Below the pieces are notes generated by a model, which was not told the DNA's origin, ran no database searches, and saw only the letters and a list, made by a program, of their open reading frames with translations. The position numbers and the translations under genes are program-made. This document shows, one piece after another, positions 31,366 to 41,777 of a stretch of DNA of 64,000 bases; position 1 is the first letter of the stretch, and each line of letters opens with the position of its first letter. Source of the stretch: Pseudoxanthomonas sp. (GTDB lineage Bacteria; Pseudomonadota; Gammaproteobacteria; Xanthomonadales; Xanthomonadaceae); contig NZ_PKDG01000019.1 in assembly GCF_002863005.1 (NCBI RefSeq), positions 62,001 through 126,000 of the forward strand. The letters are read 5' to 3'.

Positions 31366-31526
31366 TGCAGGATCCTTGCGGAGATTGCGTGGCGGGGTGG
31401 CCGGATTATTCCATGGAAGCCGCTGCCACCGACGCCGCGCTGCAGCGCCCAACGAGACTGATTCCGATTCGGTCATCGCCCCGAGGGATGGGGCATGATG
31501 CGCGCCTTGCCCCAGGAGCCGCCCCC

Positions 31527-32012
31527 ATGAAAGGCCATCCCGATGTCGTCGACTACCTGAAGTTCCTGCTGCGCGGGGAACTGGCCGCGCGCGACCAGTA
31601 CTTCATCCATTCGCGCCGGTACGAAGACCAAGGCCTGAAGGCGCTGTTCCACCGCATCGACCACGAGATGCACGAGGAAACCCAGCATGCCGACGCGCTG
31701 CTGCGCCGCATCCTGTTCCTCGAGGGCGATCCGGACATGCGGCCGGAAGCCTTCACCGCCGGCAGGACGGTCGAGGAGATGCTGCAGCGCGACCTCGAGG
31801 TCGAATACGCGGTGCGGGCCAACCTGGCCAAGGGCGTCGGGATCTGCGAGCAGCATGGGGACTACGTGAGCCGCGACATCCTGCTGGCGCAGTTGAAGGA
31901 CACCGAGGAAGACCACGCGCACTGGCTGGAGCAGCAGCTGGGCCTGATCGAGCGCCTCGGTATCGCGCTGTACCTGACGTCGAAGCTCGACGGCGAGTCC
32001 GCCGCAGAGTGA
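31527..32012 (+). CDS. bfr: bacterioferritin-like iron storage protein lacking the haem Met
   Basis: A 161-residue ferritin-fold subunit aligns without gaps to E. coli Bfr over its first 70 residues. Ferroxidase ligands E18, E51 and H54 are present, as is the later YVSRD...[11 protein letters not shown] helix. Residue 52, the Met that binds haem between two subunits in classical Bfr, is Thr here (EETQH). This suggests a haem-free subunit or a heteromeric partner. ATG 31527 follows CAGGAG. It abuts convergent tpm with no spacer. Confidence 0.92.
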   Translation: MKGHPDVVDYLKFLLRGELAARDQYFIHSRRYEDQGLKALFHRIDHEMHEETQHADALLRRILFLEGDPDMRPEAFTAGRTVEEMLQRDLEVEYAVRANLAKGVGICEQHGDYVSRDILLAQLKDTEEDHAHWLEQQLGLIERLGIALYLTSKLDGESAAE

Positions 32013-32669
32013 TCAGCCGCGACGGAGGCGGTATACCGCCGTCTCCAGCGCGCTCAGCCCCTCTTCGCGAAAACGCGGCTCCTGGTCCAGGATGTCGCGC
32101 CGCTCCGCCAGCGTGTGCCGCCAAGGCGCCGAGAACAGCGCTTCGACCTCGGCCTGTGCCACCGAGAACGGTGGCCCGGCCTTCTCCTCCTGCGGATACT
32201 CGAGCGTGATCAGCAATCCCTGGCAGCCGGTCGGCAGCGCGGCATACACGGTGTCGCGATAGCGCAGGCGCATGTCGGGCGGCAGGGCGATCAGTGCGGC
32301 GCGGTCGTAGACGCCGGCGACGTCCGCCAGCAGCGCCGGTGCCAGGCCGAAGGCATCGCCGACGATGATCTCGATGGGGCCGGCGCTGACGTGTTCGCCG
32401 TAGCGGCTGGTCGTCCGCACGGGATCCAGCCCGGCTTCCTCGAAGAACTGCGTTACCGCCAGCGGCGACAGTTCCACGCCCAGCACGCGGTACCCCTGCG
32501 CCGCCAGCCAGTGCATGTCCAGCGACTTGCCGCACAGCGGCACGAGCACGCGCGAGCCCTGCGGCAGCTGCAACGATGGCCAGTGCTTCTGCAGCAGCGG
32601 CATCACGTCGTGGCGATGGAAGCCGATCTGGCCTTCCTGCCACCGCTGCAGCCAGAAGTCGGTGTCCAT
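32013..32669 (-). CDS. tpm: thiopurine S-methyltransferase
   Basis: This SAM-dependent methyltransferase of the TPMT family acts on thiopurines in vitro; in bacteria it is linked to tellurite and selenium methylation. Opening motif FWLQRWQEGQIGFHRHDV, SAM loop VLVPLCGKSLDMHWLAAQGY, and YDRAALIALPPDMRLRY are family signatures. Length is 218 aa, as usual. The stop directly abuts the bacterioferritin stop on the other strand. Confidence 0.94.
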   Translation of the reverse strand: MDTDFWLQRWQEGQIGFHRHDVMPLLQKHWPSLQLPQGSRVLVPLCGKSLDMHWLAAQGYRVLGVELSPLAVTQFFEEAGLDPVRTTSRYGEHVSAGPIEIIVGDAFGLAPALLADVAGVYDRAALIALPPDMRLRYRDTVYAALPTGCQGLLITLEYPQEEKAGPPFSVAQAEVEALFSAPWRHTLAERRDILDQEPRFREEGLSALETAVYRLRRG

Positions 32670-32796
32670 GGTCTTATTCCCTCGCGTGTCTTGGGCGGTG
32701 AGTATGACGTGCAGTAGAGCGAGGCGCGTTTAGATGCCTGGGCGTGGACGTCGATGATGCGTACCCGGTAGCGCTGTCCCGCGATGCGGAATGACG

Positions 32797-33306
32797 TCAA
32801 TTCGTGGTGAGCGACGAGCAAATAGCGCCCAACGTCTCGAGGGCGGAAGAAGCTGGAATGTCCTTACGCGCGGCAACCACCGCCACTACCAGGATGCGCC
32901 TGCCCGCATTGGCCGTCAGATAGTACGTAGTCCTGCCTGCGAACTCGGATGCCCACTCCTGATGCCGCAAGGCCATGTGCGAACATGACGAAGCGCTGGC
33001 TACCTCGGCCCCCAGCGACTCCAGGTATCTTTTCTCGACCGAAGCGTGTGCATCCAAGCCAGGTGGACTCCCAGGCTCCTCGGAAGGCACCAGCAATACC
33101 TGGATCAGGACGCCGTCAATCTCTGCGAACGCCCTGTCGCCGTCCTTGATCGTGCGTACATGCTTACCCGGGACAGTGAAGGAGAATGGCTCCCCGTCCT
33201 CGGTGCCGGTGAACAGGAAGCCGTCTTGGGTCCTGTCCATTTTCAGCCAGGCGGCTGAAGCTGGCGACGCTGCCAGAAGCAACGCAAGCAGCCAGAGATG
33301 ACGCAT
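32797..33306 (-). CDS. hypothetical secreted protein
   Basis: I do not recognise this 169-residue protein. It has a clear Sec signal, MRHLWLLALLLAASPASA, with cleavage near residue 18. The mature part is small and mixed alpha/beta, with an early DGFLFTGTEDGEPFSFTVPG beta-rich stretch and a single SSCSHMALRHQEW segment. Codon use is slightly less GC-biased than its neighbours. It is isolated between tpm and parC. Confidence 0.65.
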   Translation of the reverse strand: MRHLWLLALLLAASPASAAWLKMDRTQDGFLFTGTEDGEPFSFTVPGKHVRTIKDGDRAFAEIDGVLIQVLLVPSEEPGSPPGLDAHASVEKRYLESLGAEVASASSCSHMALRHQEWASEFAGRTTYYLTANAGRRILVVAVVAARKDIPASSALETLGAICSSLTTN

Positions 33307-33395
33307 ACCTGTTCCTCCTGGTGGCCATCCTTCCGCGTTACATGAAGCACCGCTGCTGCGATGTCAAAGTCGCGGCGGCGCGCCCGTTCGACGAA

Positions 33396-35639
33396 CTATT
33401 GGACTTCCAGTCCATCCACCTTCTGCCACCCCCGCGGCAACAAGCCACCCCGCGTGGCACGCGCGCCGACGTATGCGTCCAGATCCTTGAACGACAGGCT
33501 CATCGTGCGCTGTCCGCTCTTGATCGACAACGTGGTGCCCGGCGATACGGCGGCGATGGCGACGACATGCTCGGTGCCCAGTTTGGCCTTGGGGATCTCG
33601 ATGATCTTGTTGCCTTTGCCCTTGTCCAGTTCCGGCAGTTCGCTGACCGGGAAGGCAAGCAAATGCCCCGCGCTGGTCACCGCGACGATGCGGTCGGCCG
33701 CGGGGTTGGGGACGTGGGCCGGTTGCAGCACGTTCGCGCCGGCGGTCAGGTTGAGCATGGCCTTGCCGGCTTTCTGGCGGCCCGTGAGGTTTTCGAAACG
33801 GGTGACGAAGCCATAGCCATGCGACGACGCCAGCACGAACCGGTTGTCGTTGTCGCCGCTGGCAAGCGCCTGGAACGACGCGCCGGCCGCCGGCGAGAAG
33901 CGCCCGGTCAGGGGCTCGCCGTTGCCGCGCGCGGACGGCAGCGTGTGCACGGCGGTGGAATAGCTGCGGCCTTCCGAATCGAGGAACGCCACCTGCTGCG
34001 TGCTGCGCGAGCGCACCGCACCCAGCAGTCCGTCGCCGTCGCGATACGACAACGTTGAGGCATCCACGTCATGGCCCTTGGCGGCACGGATCCAGCCCTT
34101 CTCCGACAAGACCACCGTCATCGGCTCGCTGGCGACCAGTTCGGTTTCGTCCAGTGCCTGGGCGGCATCACGCTGCACGAGCGGCGACAGGCGCGCATCG
34201 CCGAACTTCTTCGCGTCGGCGGTCAGTTCGTCCTTGATCAGCTTCTTCAGCTTGCTCTTCGACTCCAGGATGCCGGCGATCTTCTCGCGCTCGGCCAGCA
34301 GTTCGTCCTGCTCGCCGCGGATCTTCATCTCCTCAAGACGGGCGAGTTGCTTGAGCTTGGTGTCGAGGATGTAGTCTGCCTGTTCCTCGCTCAGCTTGAA
34401 GCGCGCGATCAGCGCGGCCTTGGGCTCGTCCTCGGTGCGGATGATTCGGATGACTTCATCCAGGTTGAGGAACGCGACCAGCAAGCCTTCCAACAGGTGC
34501 AGGCGACGCTCGACCTTCTCCAGCCGGTGCTTCAGGCGGCGCGTCACCGTGTCGCCGCGGAACGCCAGCCACTCGGTCAGGAACATCTTCAGGTTCTTGA
34601 CCTGCGGGCGCCCGTCCAGGCCGATGATGTTGAGGTTGACCCGGTAGCTCTTCTCCAGGTCGGTGGTGGCGAACAGGTGGCCCATCAGCTGTTCCGCGTC
34701 CACGCGGTTGGAGCGCGGGATCAATACCACGCGCACCGGGTTCGCGTGATCGGATTCGTCGCGGATGTCTTCCAGCCAGGGCAGCTTCTTCGCCCGCATC
34801 TGCGCGGCGATCTGCTCGATCACTTTGGACGGCGACACCTGGTAGGGCAGGGCGTCGATGACGATGTTGGCGTTGTCCTTGCGCCAGGTGGCGCGCGCGC
34901 GGACGCTGCCGGTGCCGTTCTCGTACATCGCGCGCAGGTCCGAGGCGGCGGTGATGATCTCCGCCTTCGTCGGGTAGTCGGGGCCACGGACGTGTTCGCA
35001 CAGGTCGGCGACCGTCGCGTCCGGATCGTCGATCAGGCGGATGCACGCGCTGACGATCTCGTTGAGGTTGTGCGGCGGCACGTCGGTGGCCATGCCGACG
35101 GCGATGCCGGTGGTGCCGTTGAGCAGCAGGTGCGGCAGGCGCGCCGGCAGCCAGGTGGGTTCCTCGAGCGTGCCGTCGAAGTTCGGTGTCCAGTCGACCG
35201 TGCCCTGGCCGAGTTCGCCCAGCAGTACCTCGGCGATCGGCGTCAGCTTGGATTCGGTGTAGCGCATGGCCGCGAACGACTTCGGGTCGTCCGGAGAGCC
35301 GAAGTTGCCTTGGCCTTCGATCAGCGGATACCGGTACGAAAACGGCTGCGCCATCAGCACCAGGGCTTCGTAGCAGGCGCTGTCGCCGTGGGGATGGTAC
35401 TTGCCGATGACGTCGCCGACCGTGCGCGCGGACTTCTTCGGCTTCGCGCCGGCGTTCAGGCCCAGCTCGCTCATCGAATACACGATGCGCCGCTGGACCG
35501 GCTTCAGGCCGTCGCCGATGAAGGGCAGGGCGCGGTCGAGCACCACGTACATCGAATAGTCGAGGTAGGCGCGCTCGGCGTACTCGCGCAGCGGGATCTG
35601 TTCGAAGCCGTGAAAGGTGGGGCGGATCGTTTCGGTCAT
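33396..35639 (-). CDS. parC: DNA topoisomerase IV subunit A
   Basis: ParC is the DNA-cleaving subunit of topoisomerase IV, which decatenates daughter chromosomes. The catalytic Tyr lies in [12 protein letters not shown]. The quinolone-resistance region [13 protein letters not shown] keeps the wild-type Ser and Glu of susceptible enzymes. Length is 747 aa, similar to E. coli ParC (752). The C-terminal pinwheel domain is present. It is followed on the same strand by nothing coupled, and preceded by an SLC13-type transporter gene 55 bp upstream. Confidence 0.96.
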   Translation of the reverse strand: MTETIRPTFHGFEQIPLREYAERAYLDYSMYVVLDRALPFIGDGLKPVQRRIVYSMSELGLNAGAKPKKSARTVGDVIGKYHPHGDSACYEALVLMAQPFSYRYPLIEGQGNFGSPDDPKSFAAMRYTESKLTPIAEVLLGELGQGTVDWTPNFDGTLEEPTWLPARLPHLLLNGTTGIAVGMATDVPPHNLNEIVSACIRLIDDPDATVADLCEHVRGPDYPTKAEIITAASDLRAMYENGTGSVRARATWRKDNANIVIDALPYQVSPSKVIEQIAAQMRAKKLPWLEDIRDESDHANPVRVVLIPRSNRVDAEQLMGHLFATTDLEKSYRVNLNIIGLDGRPQVKNLKMFLTEWLAFRGDTVTRRLKHRLEKVERRLHLLEGLLVAFLNLDEVIRIIRTEDEPKAALIARFKLSEEQADYILDTKLKQLARLEEMKIRGEQDELLAEREKIAGILESKSKLKKLIKDELTADAKKFGDARLSPLVQRDAAQALDETELVASEPMTVVLSEKGWIRAAKGHDVDASTLSYRDGDGLLGAVRSRSTQQVAFLDSEGRSYSTAVHTLPSARGNGEPLTGRFSPAAGASFQALASGDNDNRFVLASSHGYGFVTRFENLTGRQKAGKAMLNLTAGANVLQPAHVPNPAADRIVAVTSAGHLLAFPVSELPELDKGKGNKIIEIPKAKLGTEHVVAIAAVSPGTTLSIKSGQRTMSLSFKDLDAYVGARATRGGLLPRGWQKVDGLEVQ

Positions 35640-35694
35640 TGCGGGCGTGCGGTCTGCGGGTCGGAAGCCCGGCCATTCTACCCGTCGCGTCGTC

Positions 35695-37515
35695 TCAGCC
35701 GCCGATACCCGGCAGCAGCGGACCGTCCAGCCACAGCCAGCGCGCCAGCCAGGCCGTGGTGAAGGCGATCGCCAGGGTGAGCGGCACGCCCACGCGGAGG
35801 AAATCGCCGAACGTGTAGCGGCCGGGATTGAGGATCAGCAGGTTGCCGTGGTGGCCGATGGGGGTCAGGAACGAGGCCACGGCGCCCATCGCGGTGCAGA
35901 CCACGAACGGCACCGGATTCAGTTCCAGTCCGGTCGCCAGCGCCAGCGCGATGGGCGCCAGCAGCACCGTGGTGGCGGCGTCGGACAGGATCTGCGTCAG
36001 CAGCGCGGCGGTCCCGAACATGACCAGCAACAGCATCAGCGGCGACCAGTGCGCGGTGTGGTTGAGCAGCAGGTCCGCCACCAGCGCGGCCGTGCCGGTC
36101 TTCTCCATCGCGATGCCCAGCGGGATCACGCCGCCGATCATCACGAAGATGCGCACGTCGATCTCCTGGTAGGCCCGTTCGATATCGACGCAGCGCGTGA
36201 GCACCATCGCCACCGCGCCGGCGAGGAACGCGATGTGCGGCGCCAGCGTCTCGGTGGCCGCCGCCGCCACTGCGCCGACCATGATGGCCAGCGCGACGGG
36301 GGCCTTGCGGCGCGGCTTTTCCTGGCCGCCGAACGGCATCAGCATCAGGAAGCCGTGGTGGGTCGCCAGCGGCTCCAGGTTCTGCTGCTGGCCCCACAGG
36401 ACCAGCAGGTCGCCTTCCTGCAGCACCATCTCCGACAGTTCGCCGTGCAGCCAGCCCTCGCGCCGCCACAGGCCCACGACCACGACGCCGAGGTTGCGCA
36501 GGAAGTCGATGTCCGCAACGCTGCGGCCGACGAACTCCGAATGCGGCGCCACCACCGCCTGCACCAGCTGCTCTTCGCCGAGCGCCTCGGATTTCGGCTG
36601 CTCGCCCGGCTTTTCGCCGTACTTCGCCACGGCATGCAGGGCAAGGCCCGGCTCGTCGCGGATGGAAGCGATTTCGTCCGGCGATGCCCGCACCAGCAGC
36701 ACATCGCCCGCGGCCAGCAGGCTGTCGCTGCGCTGGACGCGGCGGCGCATGCCGTGCCGCAGCCAGTCCACCACCTGCAGGCGGTCATCGAAGGCTTTCG
36801 CGAAATCGCCGCGCGACTTGCCGATCCACGGCGAATCCTCTTCCACCAGCAGTTCGGTGTAGTAGCGGTCCAGCTTCAGGTAATCGCCCTGCGGCGTTTC
36901 GCCTTCGCGCTTGGGCACCAGCCACCGGGCCATCAACATGTAGACCGTCCCCAGCACCACCAGTGCCGCGCCGATCGGCGTGATGGCGAAGATGTCCAGG
37001 GCCGGCAGGTCCGCGCGCTTGATCAGGTCGTTCGACAGCAGGAAGGCCGGCGCGCTGAACAAGGTCAGCGTGGTGCCCAGCGAGGCGGCCAGCGACATGG
37101 GCATCAGCAGCCGGGACGCGGCCAGCTTCTGTTCGCGGGCGATGCGCATCAGGATCGGCAGCATCATCGCGGTGACCATCACGTGGTGCGAGAACGCCGC
37201 CAGCGCCGCCGTCGCGGGCATGACCACGGCAATGGTGCGCCACTCGCTGCCGCCGGCCGCCTTGCCGATGCCGGCGCCGATGCGGTCGGTGATGCCGGTG
37301 GCCGAGAGACCGGCGGACAGCACGAATACCGCCGCGACGATGATCGCGGGCTCGCTGGCGAATCCGGACAATGCTTCCTTCGGTCCCAGGATGCCGGTCA
37401 GCGTGAGCGCCAGCAGGGCCAGCAACGCCACCAGGTCGACGCGCAGTTTTTCGCTGATGAACAGACCCAGGGTGATCGCCAGGATGGCGAGGAACAGGAT
37501 CTGTTGGACTTCCAT
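35695..37515 (-). CDS. SLC13/DASS-type permease with two RCK_C (TrkA-C) domains
   Basis: A 606-residue inner-membrane transporter with about 11-12 membrane segments. Two hairpin-type conserved halves are visible ([15 protein letters not shown] and [17 protein letters not shown]). Two cytosolic TrkA-C modules (about residues 200-390, for example [17 protein letters not shown] and [14 protein letters not shown]) split the membrane domain, as in the YfbS/SLC13-with-RCK group. The substrate is unclear (dicarboxylate, sulfate or other anion). ATG 37515 has GGGGAAG upstream; a longer in-frame start has none. Confidence 0.88.
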   Translation of the reverse strand: MEVQQILFLAILAITLGLFISEKLRVDLVALLALLALTLTGILGPKEALSGFASEPAIIVAAVFVLSAGLSATGITDRIGAGIGKAAGGSEWRTIAVVMPATAALAAFSHHVMVTAMMLPILMRIAREQKLAASRLLMPMSLAASLGTTLTLFSAPAFLLSNDLIKRADLPALDIFAITPIGAALVVLGTVYMLMARWLVPKREGETPQGDYLKLDRYYTELLVEEDSPWIGKSRGDFAKAFDDRLQVVDWLRHGMRRRVQRSDSLLAAGDVLLVRASPDEIASIRDEPGLALHAVAKYGEKPGEQPKSEALGEEQLVQAVVAPHSEFVGRSVADIDFLRNLGVVVVGLWRREGWLHGELSEMVLQEGDLLVLWGQQQNLEPLATHHGFLMLMPFGGQEKPRRKAPVALAIMVGAVAAAATETLAPHIAFLAGAVAMVLTRCVDIERAYQEIDVRIFVMIGGVIPLGIAMEKTGTAALVADLLLNHTAHWSPLMLLLVMFGTAALLTQILSDAATTVLLAPIALALATGLELNPVPFVVCTAMGAVASFLTPIGHHGNLLILNPGRYTFGDFLRVGVPLTLAIAFTTAWLARWLWLDGPLLPGIGG

Positions 37516-37621
37516 GCGCTTCCCCGTGCGTTGCGTCGTCGTGCGTGCCGACAGCCTACTGCGGATCGGCGTGAGGACGCGTGAGGCGGCATGCCGCAGG
37601 CACGCGCCCATTCCGGAAACG

Positions 37622-37644
37622 AAAAACCCCCGCTTTCGCGAGGG
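37622..37644 (-). terminator. Rho-independent terminator of tRNA-Leu
   Basis: On the minus strand, just past the encoded CCA, a 7-bp stem CCCTCGC/GCGGGGG (one G-T pair) with a GAAA loop is followed by TTTTT. Confidence 0.9.
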
Positions 37645-37657
37645 TCTTCGTTGTGCG

Positions 37658-37742
<85 letters not shown>

Positions 37743-37759
37743 AGGTAAGCGAGGCGCGC

Positions 37760-37788
37760 ATTTTGAGGACCGGGCAGGGGAATGTCAA
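37760..37788 (-). promoter_or_regulatory. promoter of tRNA-Leu
   Basis: A perfect -35 TTGACA (37788-37783) and -10 CAAAAT (37765-37760) are 17 bp apart on the minus strand. They are followed by a GC-rich discriminator as expected for a stable-RNA promoter. Confidence 0.85.
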
Positions 37789-37834
37789 CGGTTCCTTCGC
37801 GTGCCGGTATTCAGGCGAGGTGTACCATCCCCCC

Positions 37835-40333
37835 ATGACCAAGAAAACACAGCGAAGTGGCGGCAAGACGCCCGCCGGGAAGGGAAGCAAGCAGGGCGGA
37901 GCGTCCGCCTCCCGTGGCACGGGCCAGGCCGGCAAGCCCGCCAGATCCGGTACTCCGGCAAAGAAGAGCCTGCCGCCCTGGATGCCCGAGGCGGCGCGTT
38001 CGCCTTCGCGCGCAGCGGGTGGCACGTCCCCGTCGCGACGCCCCGCCGGTGGGCACGCGCCGCGGACGGGCGGGCGTTTCGTCGACCCGCACGCGCAGCG
38101 CGAGGCGCAGCGTTACGAACAGCCCATCGCCAGCCGCGAGGCCATCCTCGGGTTCCTGGAAGCGGCCGAAGGGCCGCAGACGGCAGAGGAAATCGCCGGT
38201 CCGCTGGGACTGGATGCACCCGAACGGTTCGATGCGTTGTCCAAGCGCCTGGGTGCGATGGTCCGCGACGGCCAGCTGGTGCAGAACCGGCGCGGCGGCT
38301 TCGCGCCCGTGCAGCAGACCGACCTGATCTCCGGCACCGTGATCGCCAACCCGGACGGCTTCGGTTTCCTCCGTCCCGACACGGGCGGCGGCGACGATCT
38401 GTTCCTGCCCCCTTACGAAATGCGCAAGGTCATGCATGGCGACCGCGCGCTGGCCAACGTCACCGGCATCGATCGCCGCGGCCGCCGCGAAGGCAGCATC
38501 GCGCGCGTGCTGGAACGCGGCGTCACCCGCCTGATCGGCCGATTCGGTTTCGAAGTCGGCATCGCCTACGTGGCGCCGGACGACAAGCGCATCCAGCGCA
38601 ACGTGCAGATTCCGCAGGACGCGACCGGGGGTGCGCGGGATGGCCAGCTGGTCGTGGTTGAGCTGACCCAGGCGCCAGATGCGCGACGCCCACCCATCGG
38701 CAAGGTCATCGCCGTGCTCGGCGACAGCCTGACGCCGTCGCTGGTGGTCGAGGCCGCGATCCATGGCCACAACCTGCCGCACGAATTCCCGCAGGAAGTG
38801 CTGGACGAGGCGACGGCGGTGCCGCTGGTCATCGAGCCGTCGATGATCGGCGATCGCGTCGACCTGCGCGACATGCCGCTGGTGACCATCGACGGCGCCG
38901 ATGCGAAGGACTTCGATGACGCGGTGTATTGCGAAAGCAATCGCCAGGGCCTGCGCATGAAGAACCGCAGCGGCTACCGCCTCGTCGTCGCCATCGCCGA
39001 TGTCTCGCACTACGTTCGCCCTGGCACGCCGCTGGACGACGAGGCGCAGAAGCGCGCGACGTCGGTGTATTTCCCCGGTTTCGTGGTGCCCATGCTGCCG
39101 GAGACGCTGTCCAACGGCATCTGTTCGCTGAATCCGAACGTGGACCGCATGTGCTTCGTCTGCGACATGCAGGTCAACAGCGAGGGTGAGGTCACCCAGT
39201 CGAAATTCTACGAAGCCGTGATGCGGTCGCACGCGCGATTGACCTACGACCAGGTTTGGAAGGCCGTCGGTGAGAACGATGCCGAATCGCGCCAGTCGAT
39301 CGGTGCGTTGCTGCCGCACGTCGAACGCCTGCACGAGCTGTATGGCCTGCTTGCCAAGGCACGAGAGGCACGCGGTGCGATCGAGTTCGAAACCTCGGAA
39401 GTCCGCTTCGAGTTGGACAACCGCGGGGAAGTCACCCAGGCCGGCATGCTGCAGCGGAACGATGCGCACAAGCTGATCGAGGAATGCATGATTGCGGCCA
39501 ACGTCCAGGCGGCCCGATACCTGCTTGGCGCCCATGTTCCGGCGCCGTACCGCGTGCACGACCGGCCGCCGGAATCCAAATACGCCGACCTGCTCGAGTT
39601 CCTGAAGGAATTCAAGTTGAGCCTGCCCGCCTGGAGCAAGGTGCAGCCACGCGATTTCACCCAGTTGCTCAAGAAGATCCGCGAGCGCCCGGACGTCGCG
39701 CTGCTGGAGTCGGTGGTGCTGCGCAGCCAGAGCCTGGCGGTCTACTCACCGGACAACGCAGGTCACTTCGGCCTGGCGTTGGATGCGTACGCCCATTTCA
39801 CGTCGCCGATCCGGCGCTACCCCGACCTCCTCGTGCATCGCGCCATCAAGTACGCGCTGACCAAGGGGAAGCCGGAGAAATTCCTGTACTCGCCACACGA
39901 AATGGCGGCCCTGTCGCTGCAGTGTTCGGAACGCGCGCGCCGCGCGGACGAAGCGGAGCGCGAAGTCGACGAACGGTATCGCGCGGCATGGATGGAGAAG
40001 CACGTCGGCGGCCAGTTCGATGGTGTCATCAGTGGCGTCACCAGCTTTGGCCTGTTCGTGGAACTCGACCAATCCAAGGTCAATGGCCTGGTCCATGTCA
40101 CCCAGTTGCCGCAGGACTACTACCACTTCGATCCGCTGCGCAAGACATTGTCGGGAGAGCGTCGCGGCATGTCGTTCCGTCTCGGCGATCGCGTGCGCAT
40201 CATCGTGCTGAAGGCCAGTCTGGAAGAACGCAAGATTGACTTCCGCCTGGTCGAGGACAAGACCAGGGACAGCGGCCTGCCGCCGCCCCCGCCGCGCGGA
40301 CAACCGGCCAAGCGTATGAAGAAGAAGTATTGA
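37835..40333 (+). CDS. rnr: ribonuclease R
   Basis: RNase R is a processive 3'-5' exoribonuclease that degrades structured RNA. At 832 aa it has a basic, Gly/Ser/Pro-rich N-terminal extension (about residues 1-95), a winged-helix segment (SREAILGFLEAAEGPQTAEE), cold-shock domains (FGFLRPDTGGGDDLFLPP) and the RNB catalytic motif DGADAKDFDDAVY starting at residue 353. An S1 domain (GVISGVTSFGLFVELDQ) and a short Lys-rich tail, AKRMKKKY, complete it. The start at ATG 37835 is chosen because upstream codons run into the tRNA gene. Confidence 0.96.
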   Translation: MTKKTQRSGGKTPAGKGSKQGGASASRGTGQAGKPARSGTPAKKSLPPWMPEAARSPSRAAGGTSPSRRPAGGHAPRTGGRFVDPHAQREAQRYEQPIASREAILGFLEAAEGPQTAEEIAGPLGLDAPERFDALSKRLGAMVRDGQLVQNRRGGFAPVQQTDLISGTVIANPDGFGFLRPDTGGGDDLFLPPYEMRKVMHGDRALANVTGIDRRGRREGSIARVLERGVTRLIGRFGFEVGIAYVAPDDKRIQRNVQIPQDATGGARDGQLVVVELTQAPDARRPPIGKVIAVLGDSLTPSLVVEAAIHGHNLPHEFPQEVLDEATAVPLVIEPSMIGDRVDLRDMPLVTIDGADAKDFDDAVYCESNRQGLRMKNRSGYRLVVAIADVSHYVRPGTPLDDEAQKRATSVYFPGFVVPMLPETLSNGICSLNPNVDRMCFVCDMQVNSEGEVTQSKFYEAVMRSHARLTYDQVWKAVGENDAESRQSIGALLPHVERLHELYGLLAKAREARGAIEFETSEVRFELDNRGEVTQAGMLQRNDAHKLIEECMIAANVQAARYLLGAHVPAPYRVHDRPPESKYADLLEFLKEFKLSLPAWSKVQPRDFTQLLKKIRERPDVALLESVVLRSQSLAVYSPDNAGHFGLALDAYAHFTSPIRRYPDLLVHRAIKYALTKGKPEKFLYSPHEMAALSLQCSERARRADEAEREVDERYRAAWMEKHVGGQFDGVISGVTSFGLFVELDQSKVNGLVHVTQLPQDYYHFDPLRKTLSGERRGMSFRLGDRVRIIVLKASLEERKIDFRLVEDKTRDSGLPPPPPRGQPAKRMKKKY

Positions 40334-40341
40334 TTCAGGTC

Positions 40342-40459
40342 CGTCGTCCCGGCGAAAGCCGGGACCCAGGGTCTTTTGCTGGCGACGCTGCGAAGTTCAC
40401 GCAGACGACGGTCGCGACGGAACCAAAGTTGCTGGGTCCCGGCTTTCGCCGGGATGACG
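40342..40459. repeat. paired palindromic repeats (CGTCRTCCCGGCGAAAGCCGGGA type)
   Basis: Two 28-bp arms (40342-40369 and 40432-40459) are inverted copies with one mismatch. Each arm contains its own 6-bp hairpin, CCCGGC GAAA GCCGGG. The 62-bp centre has no gene. The unit starts 9 bp after rnr and is unrelated in sequence to the TAGGAGCG repeats, so it is a separate family. Confidence 0.92.
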
Positions 40460-40498
40460 GCGTCGGTTCTCGTTTCCCCTGCTTGATGAGGAGCCGCT

Positions 40499-40972
40499 AT
40501 GTCCACCCAGACCCACACCGGCGGCTGCCAATGCGGCGCGATCCGCTTCCGCGTCACCGGCGACCTGAAGGACGCCTCCATCTGCCACTGCCGGATGTGC
40601 CAGAAAGCCTTCGGTGCGTACTACGCGCCATTGGTGTCCACGCGCGGCGCGGTGCTCGCGTGGACGCGCGGCGAACCGAAGCGCTTCCAGTCCTCGAACG
40701 TGGTGCGGCGAGGCTTCTGTGCCACCTGCGGCACGCCGCTGACCTATGAAGCACCGGATGGGGTGGCCGTCGCAGCCGGTGCGTTCGATGATCCGTCCGG
40801 GCTGGCGCCCTGGGTGCAGTACGGCGTGGAGGGCAAGCTGCCCTATGTGGATGGGCTGTCCGCCCTGCCGCAGCGGCGCACCGAGGAGGATGAGGCGGCT
40901 GCGGCGTTCTTGGCCGGGGTGGTCTCGTTCCAGCATCCGGACCACGACACGGCGGCCTGGCCGCCACGCTGA
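40499..40972 (+). CDS. GFA family zinc protein (glutathione-dependent formaldehyde-activating-like)
   Basis: A 157-residue protein with the GFA (CENP-V/Gfa) fold. Zinc ligands are visible in GGCQCGAIRF, CHCRMCQKAFGAYY and GFCATCGTPLTYE. Most members have no demonstrated enzymatic role despite the name. The start ATG 40499 follows GAGGAG. It lies between rnr and rlmB, which are adjacent in many gammaproteobacteria, so it appears to be an insertion together with the preceding repeat pair. Confidence 0.88.
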   Translation: MSTQTHTGGCQCGAIRFRVTGDLKDASICHCRMCQKAFGAYYAPLVSTRGAVLAWTRGEPKRFQSSNVVRRGFCATCGTPLTYEAPDGVAVAAGAFDDPSGLAPWVQYGVEGKLPYVDGLSALPQRRTEEDEAAAAFLAGVVSFQHPDHDTAAWPPR

Positions 40973-41023
40973 GCGGGCGGTCGGTGCGATAATGCCGCCC
41001 TTTCCAACGCGGCCTTACAGCGC

Positions 41024-41767
41024 ATGAGCAAGCAGAATTCGTGGATCGTCGGCGTCAATGCGGTCGCCTCGGCGGTCGAGAACGACGCCGACAACGTGCG
41101 CGAGATCCTGGTCGAAGGCGGCAGCAAGAACGCGCGCCTCACCGAGATCGAGGAGAACGCGCGCCGCAAGGGCATCGACGTGCGCCGCGTCACCGGGCAG
41201 GCGCTGGATGGCGTGGCCGGTTCGCTGCGCCACCAGGGCGTCGCCGCACGCTATGCCGCTGCGCCCACTTGGGACGAGAACGAACTGCAGGGGTTGGTGG
41301 AGGACGCCGAAGGCAAGGCCCTGCTGTTGGTGCTGGACGGTGTGCAGGATCCGCACAACCTCGGCGCGTGCCTGCGCAGCGCCGCGGCGGCCGGCGTGAC
41401 CGCGGTGATCATCCCCAAGGACAAGTCGGTCGGCGTCAATGCCACCGTGCGCAAGACCTCGGCGGGCGCGGCGGACCGGATTCCGGTCGTGCAGGTCACC
41501 AACCTGTCCCGCTGCCTGCGCGACCTGCAACAGCTCGGCGTATGGATCTACGGCCTGGCCGGCGAGGCTACGGCGTCGCTGTACGCCACCGACCTGCGCG
41601 GCAACGTCGCGCTGGCGCTCGGGGGCGAAGCCGACGGCCTGCGCCGCTTGACGCGCGAACACTGCGACGGGCTGGTGAAGATCCCCATGCCGGGCGACAT
41701 CGAAAGCCTCAACGTGTCGGTCGCTGCCGGCATCACGCTGTTCGAGGCGGTCCGCCAGCGCCAGTAA
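41024..41767 (+). CDS. rlmB: 23S rRNA (guanosine-2251-2'-O)-methyltransferase RlmB
   Basis: RlmB is a SpoU/TrmH (SPOUT) methyltransferase that modifies G2251 in the ribosomal P loop. The N-terminal substrate-binding domain starts NSWIVGVNAVASAVEN. The knotted SAM site shows LDGVQDPHNLGACLRSAAAAG, ALGGEADGLRR and IPMPGDIESLNVSVAAGI. Length is 247 aa. It belongs functionally with upstream rnr, and a small gap precedes the next gene (10 bp). Confidence 0.96.
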   Translation: MSKQNSWIVGVNAVASAVENDADNVREILVEGGSKNARLTEIEENARRKGIDVRRVTGQALDGVAGSLRHQGVAARYAAAPTWDENELQGLVEDAEGKALLLVLDGVQDPHNLGACLRSAAAAGVTAVIIPKDKSVGVNATVRKTSAGAADRIPVVQVTNLSRCLRDLQQLGVWIYGLAGEATASLYATDLRGNVALALGGEADGLRRLTREHCDGLVKIPMPGDIESLNVSVAAGITLFEAVRQRQ

Positions 41768-41777
41768 AGGAGTCCAC

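Noticed and set aside
35617-37584. A 655-codon plus-strand frame opposite the SLC13-type transporter
   Set aside because: The composition is dominated by Q, H, R and G with no fold signature. The minus strand encodes a clear membrane transporter.
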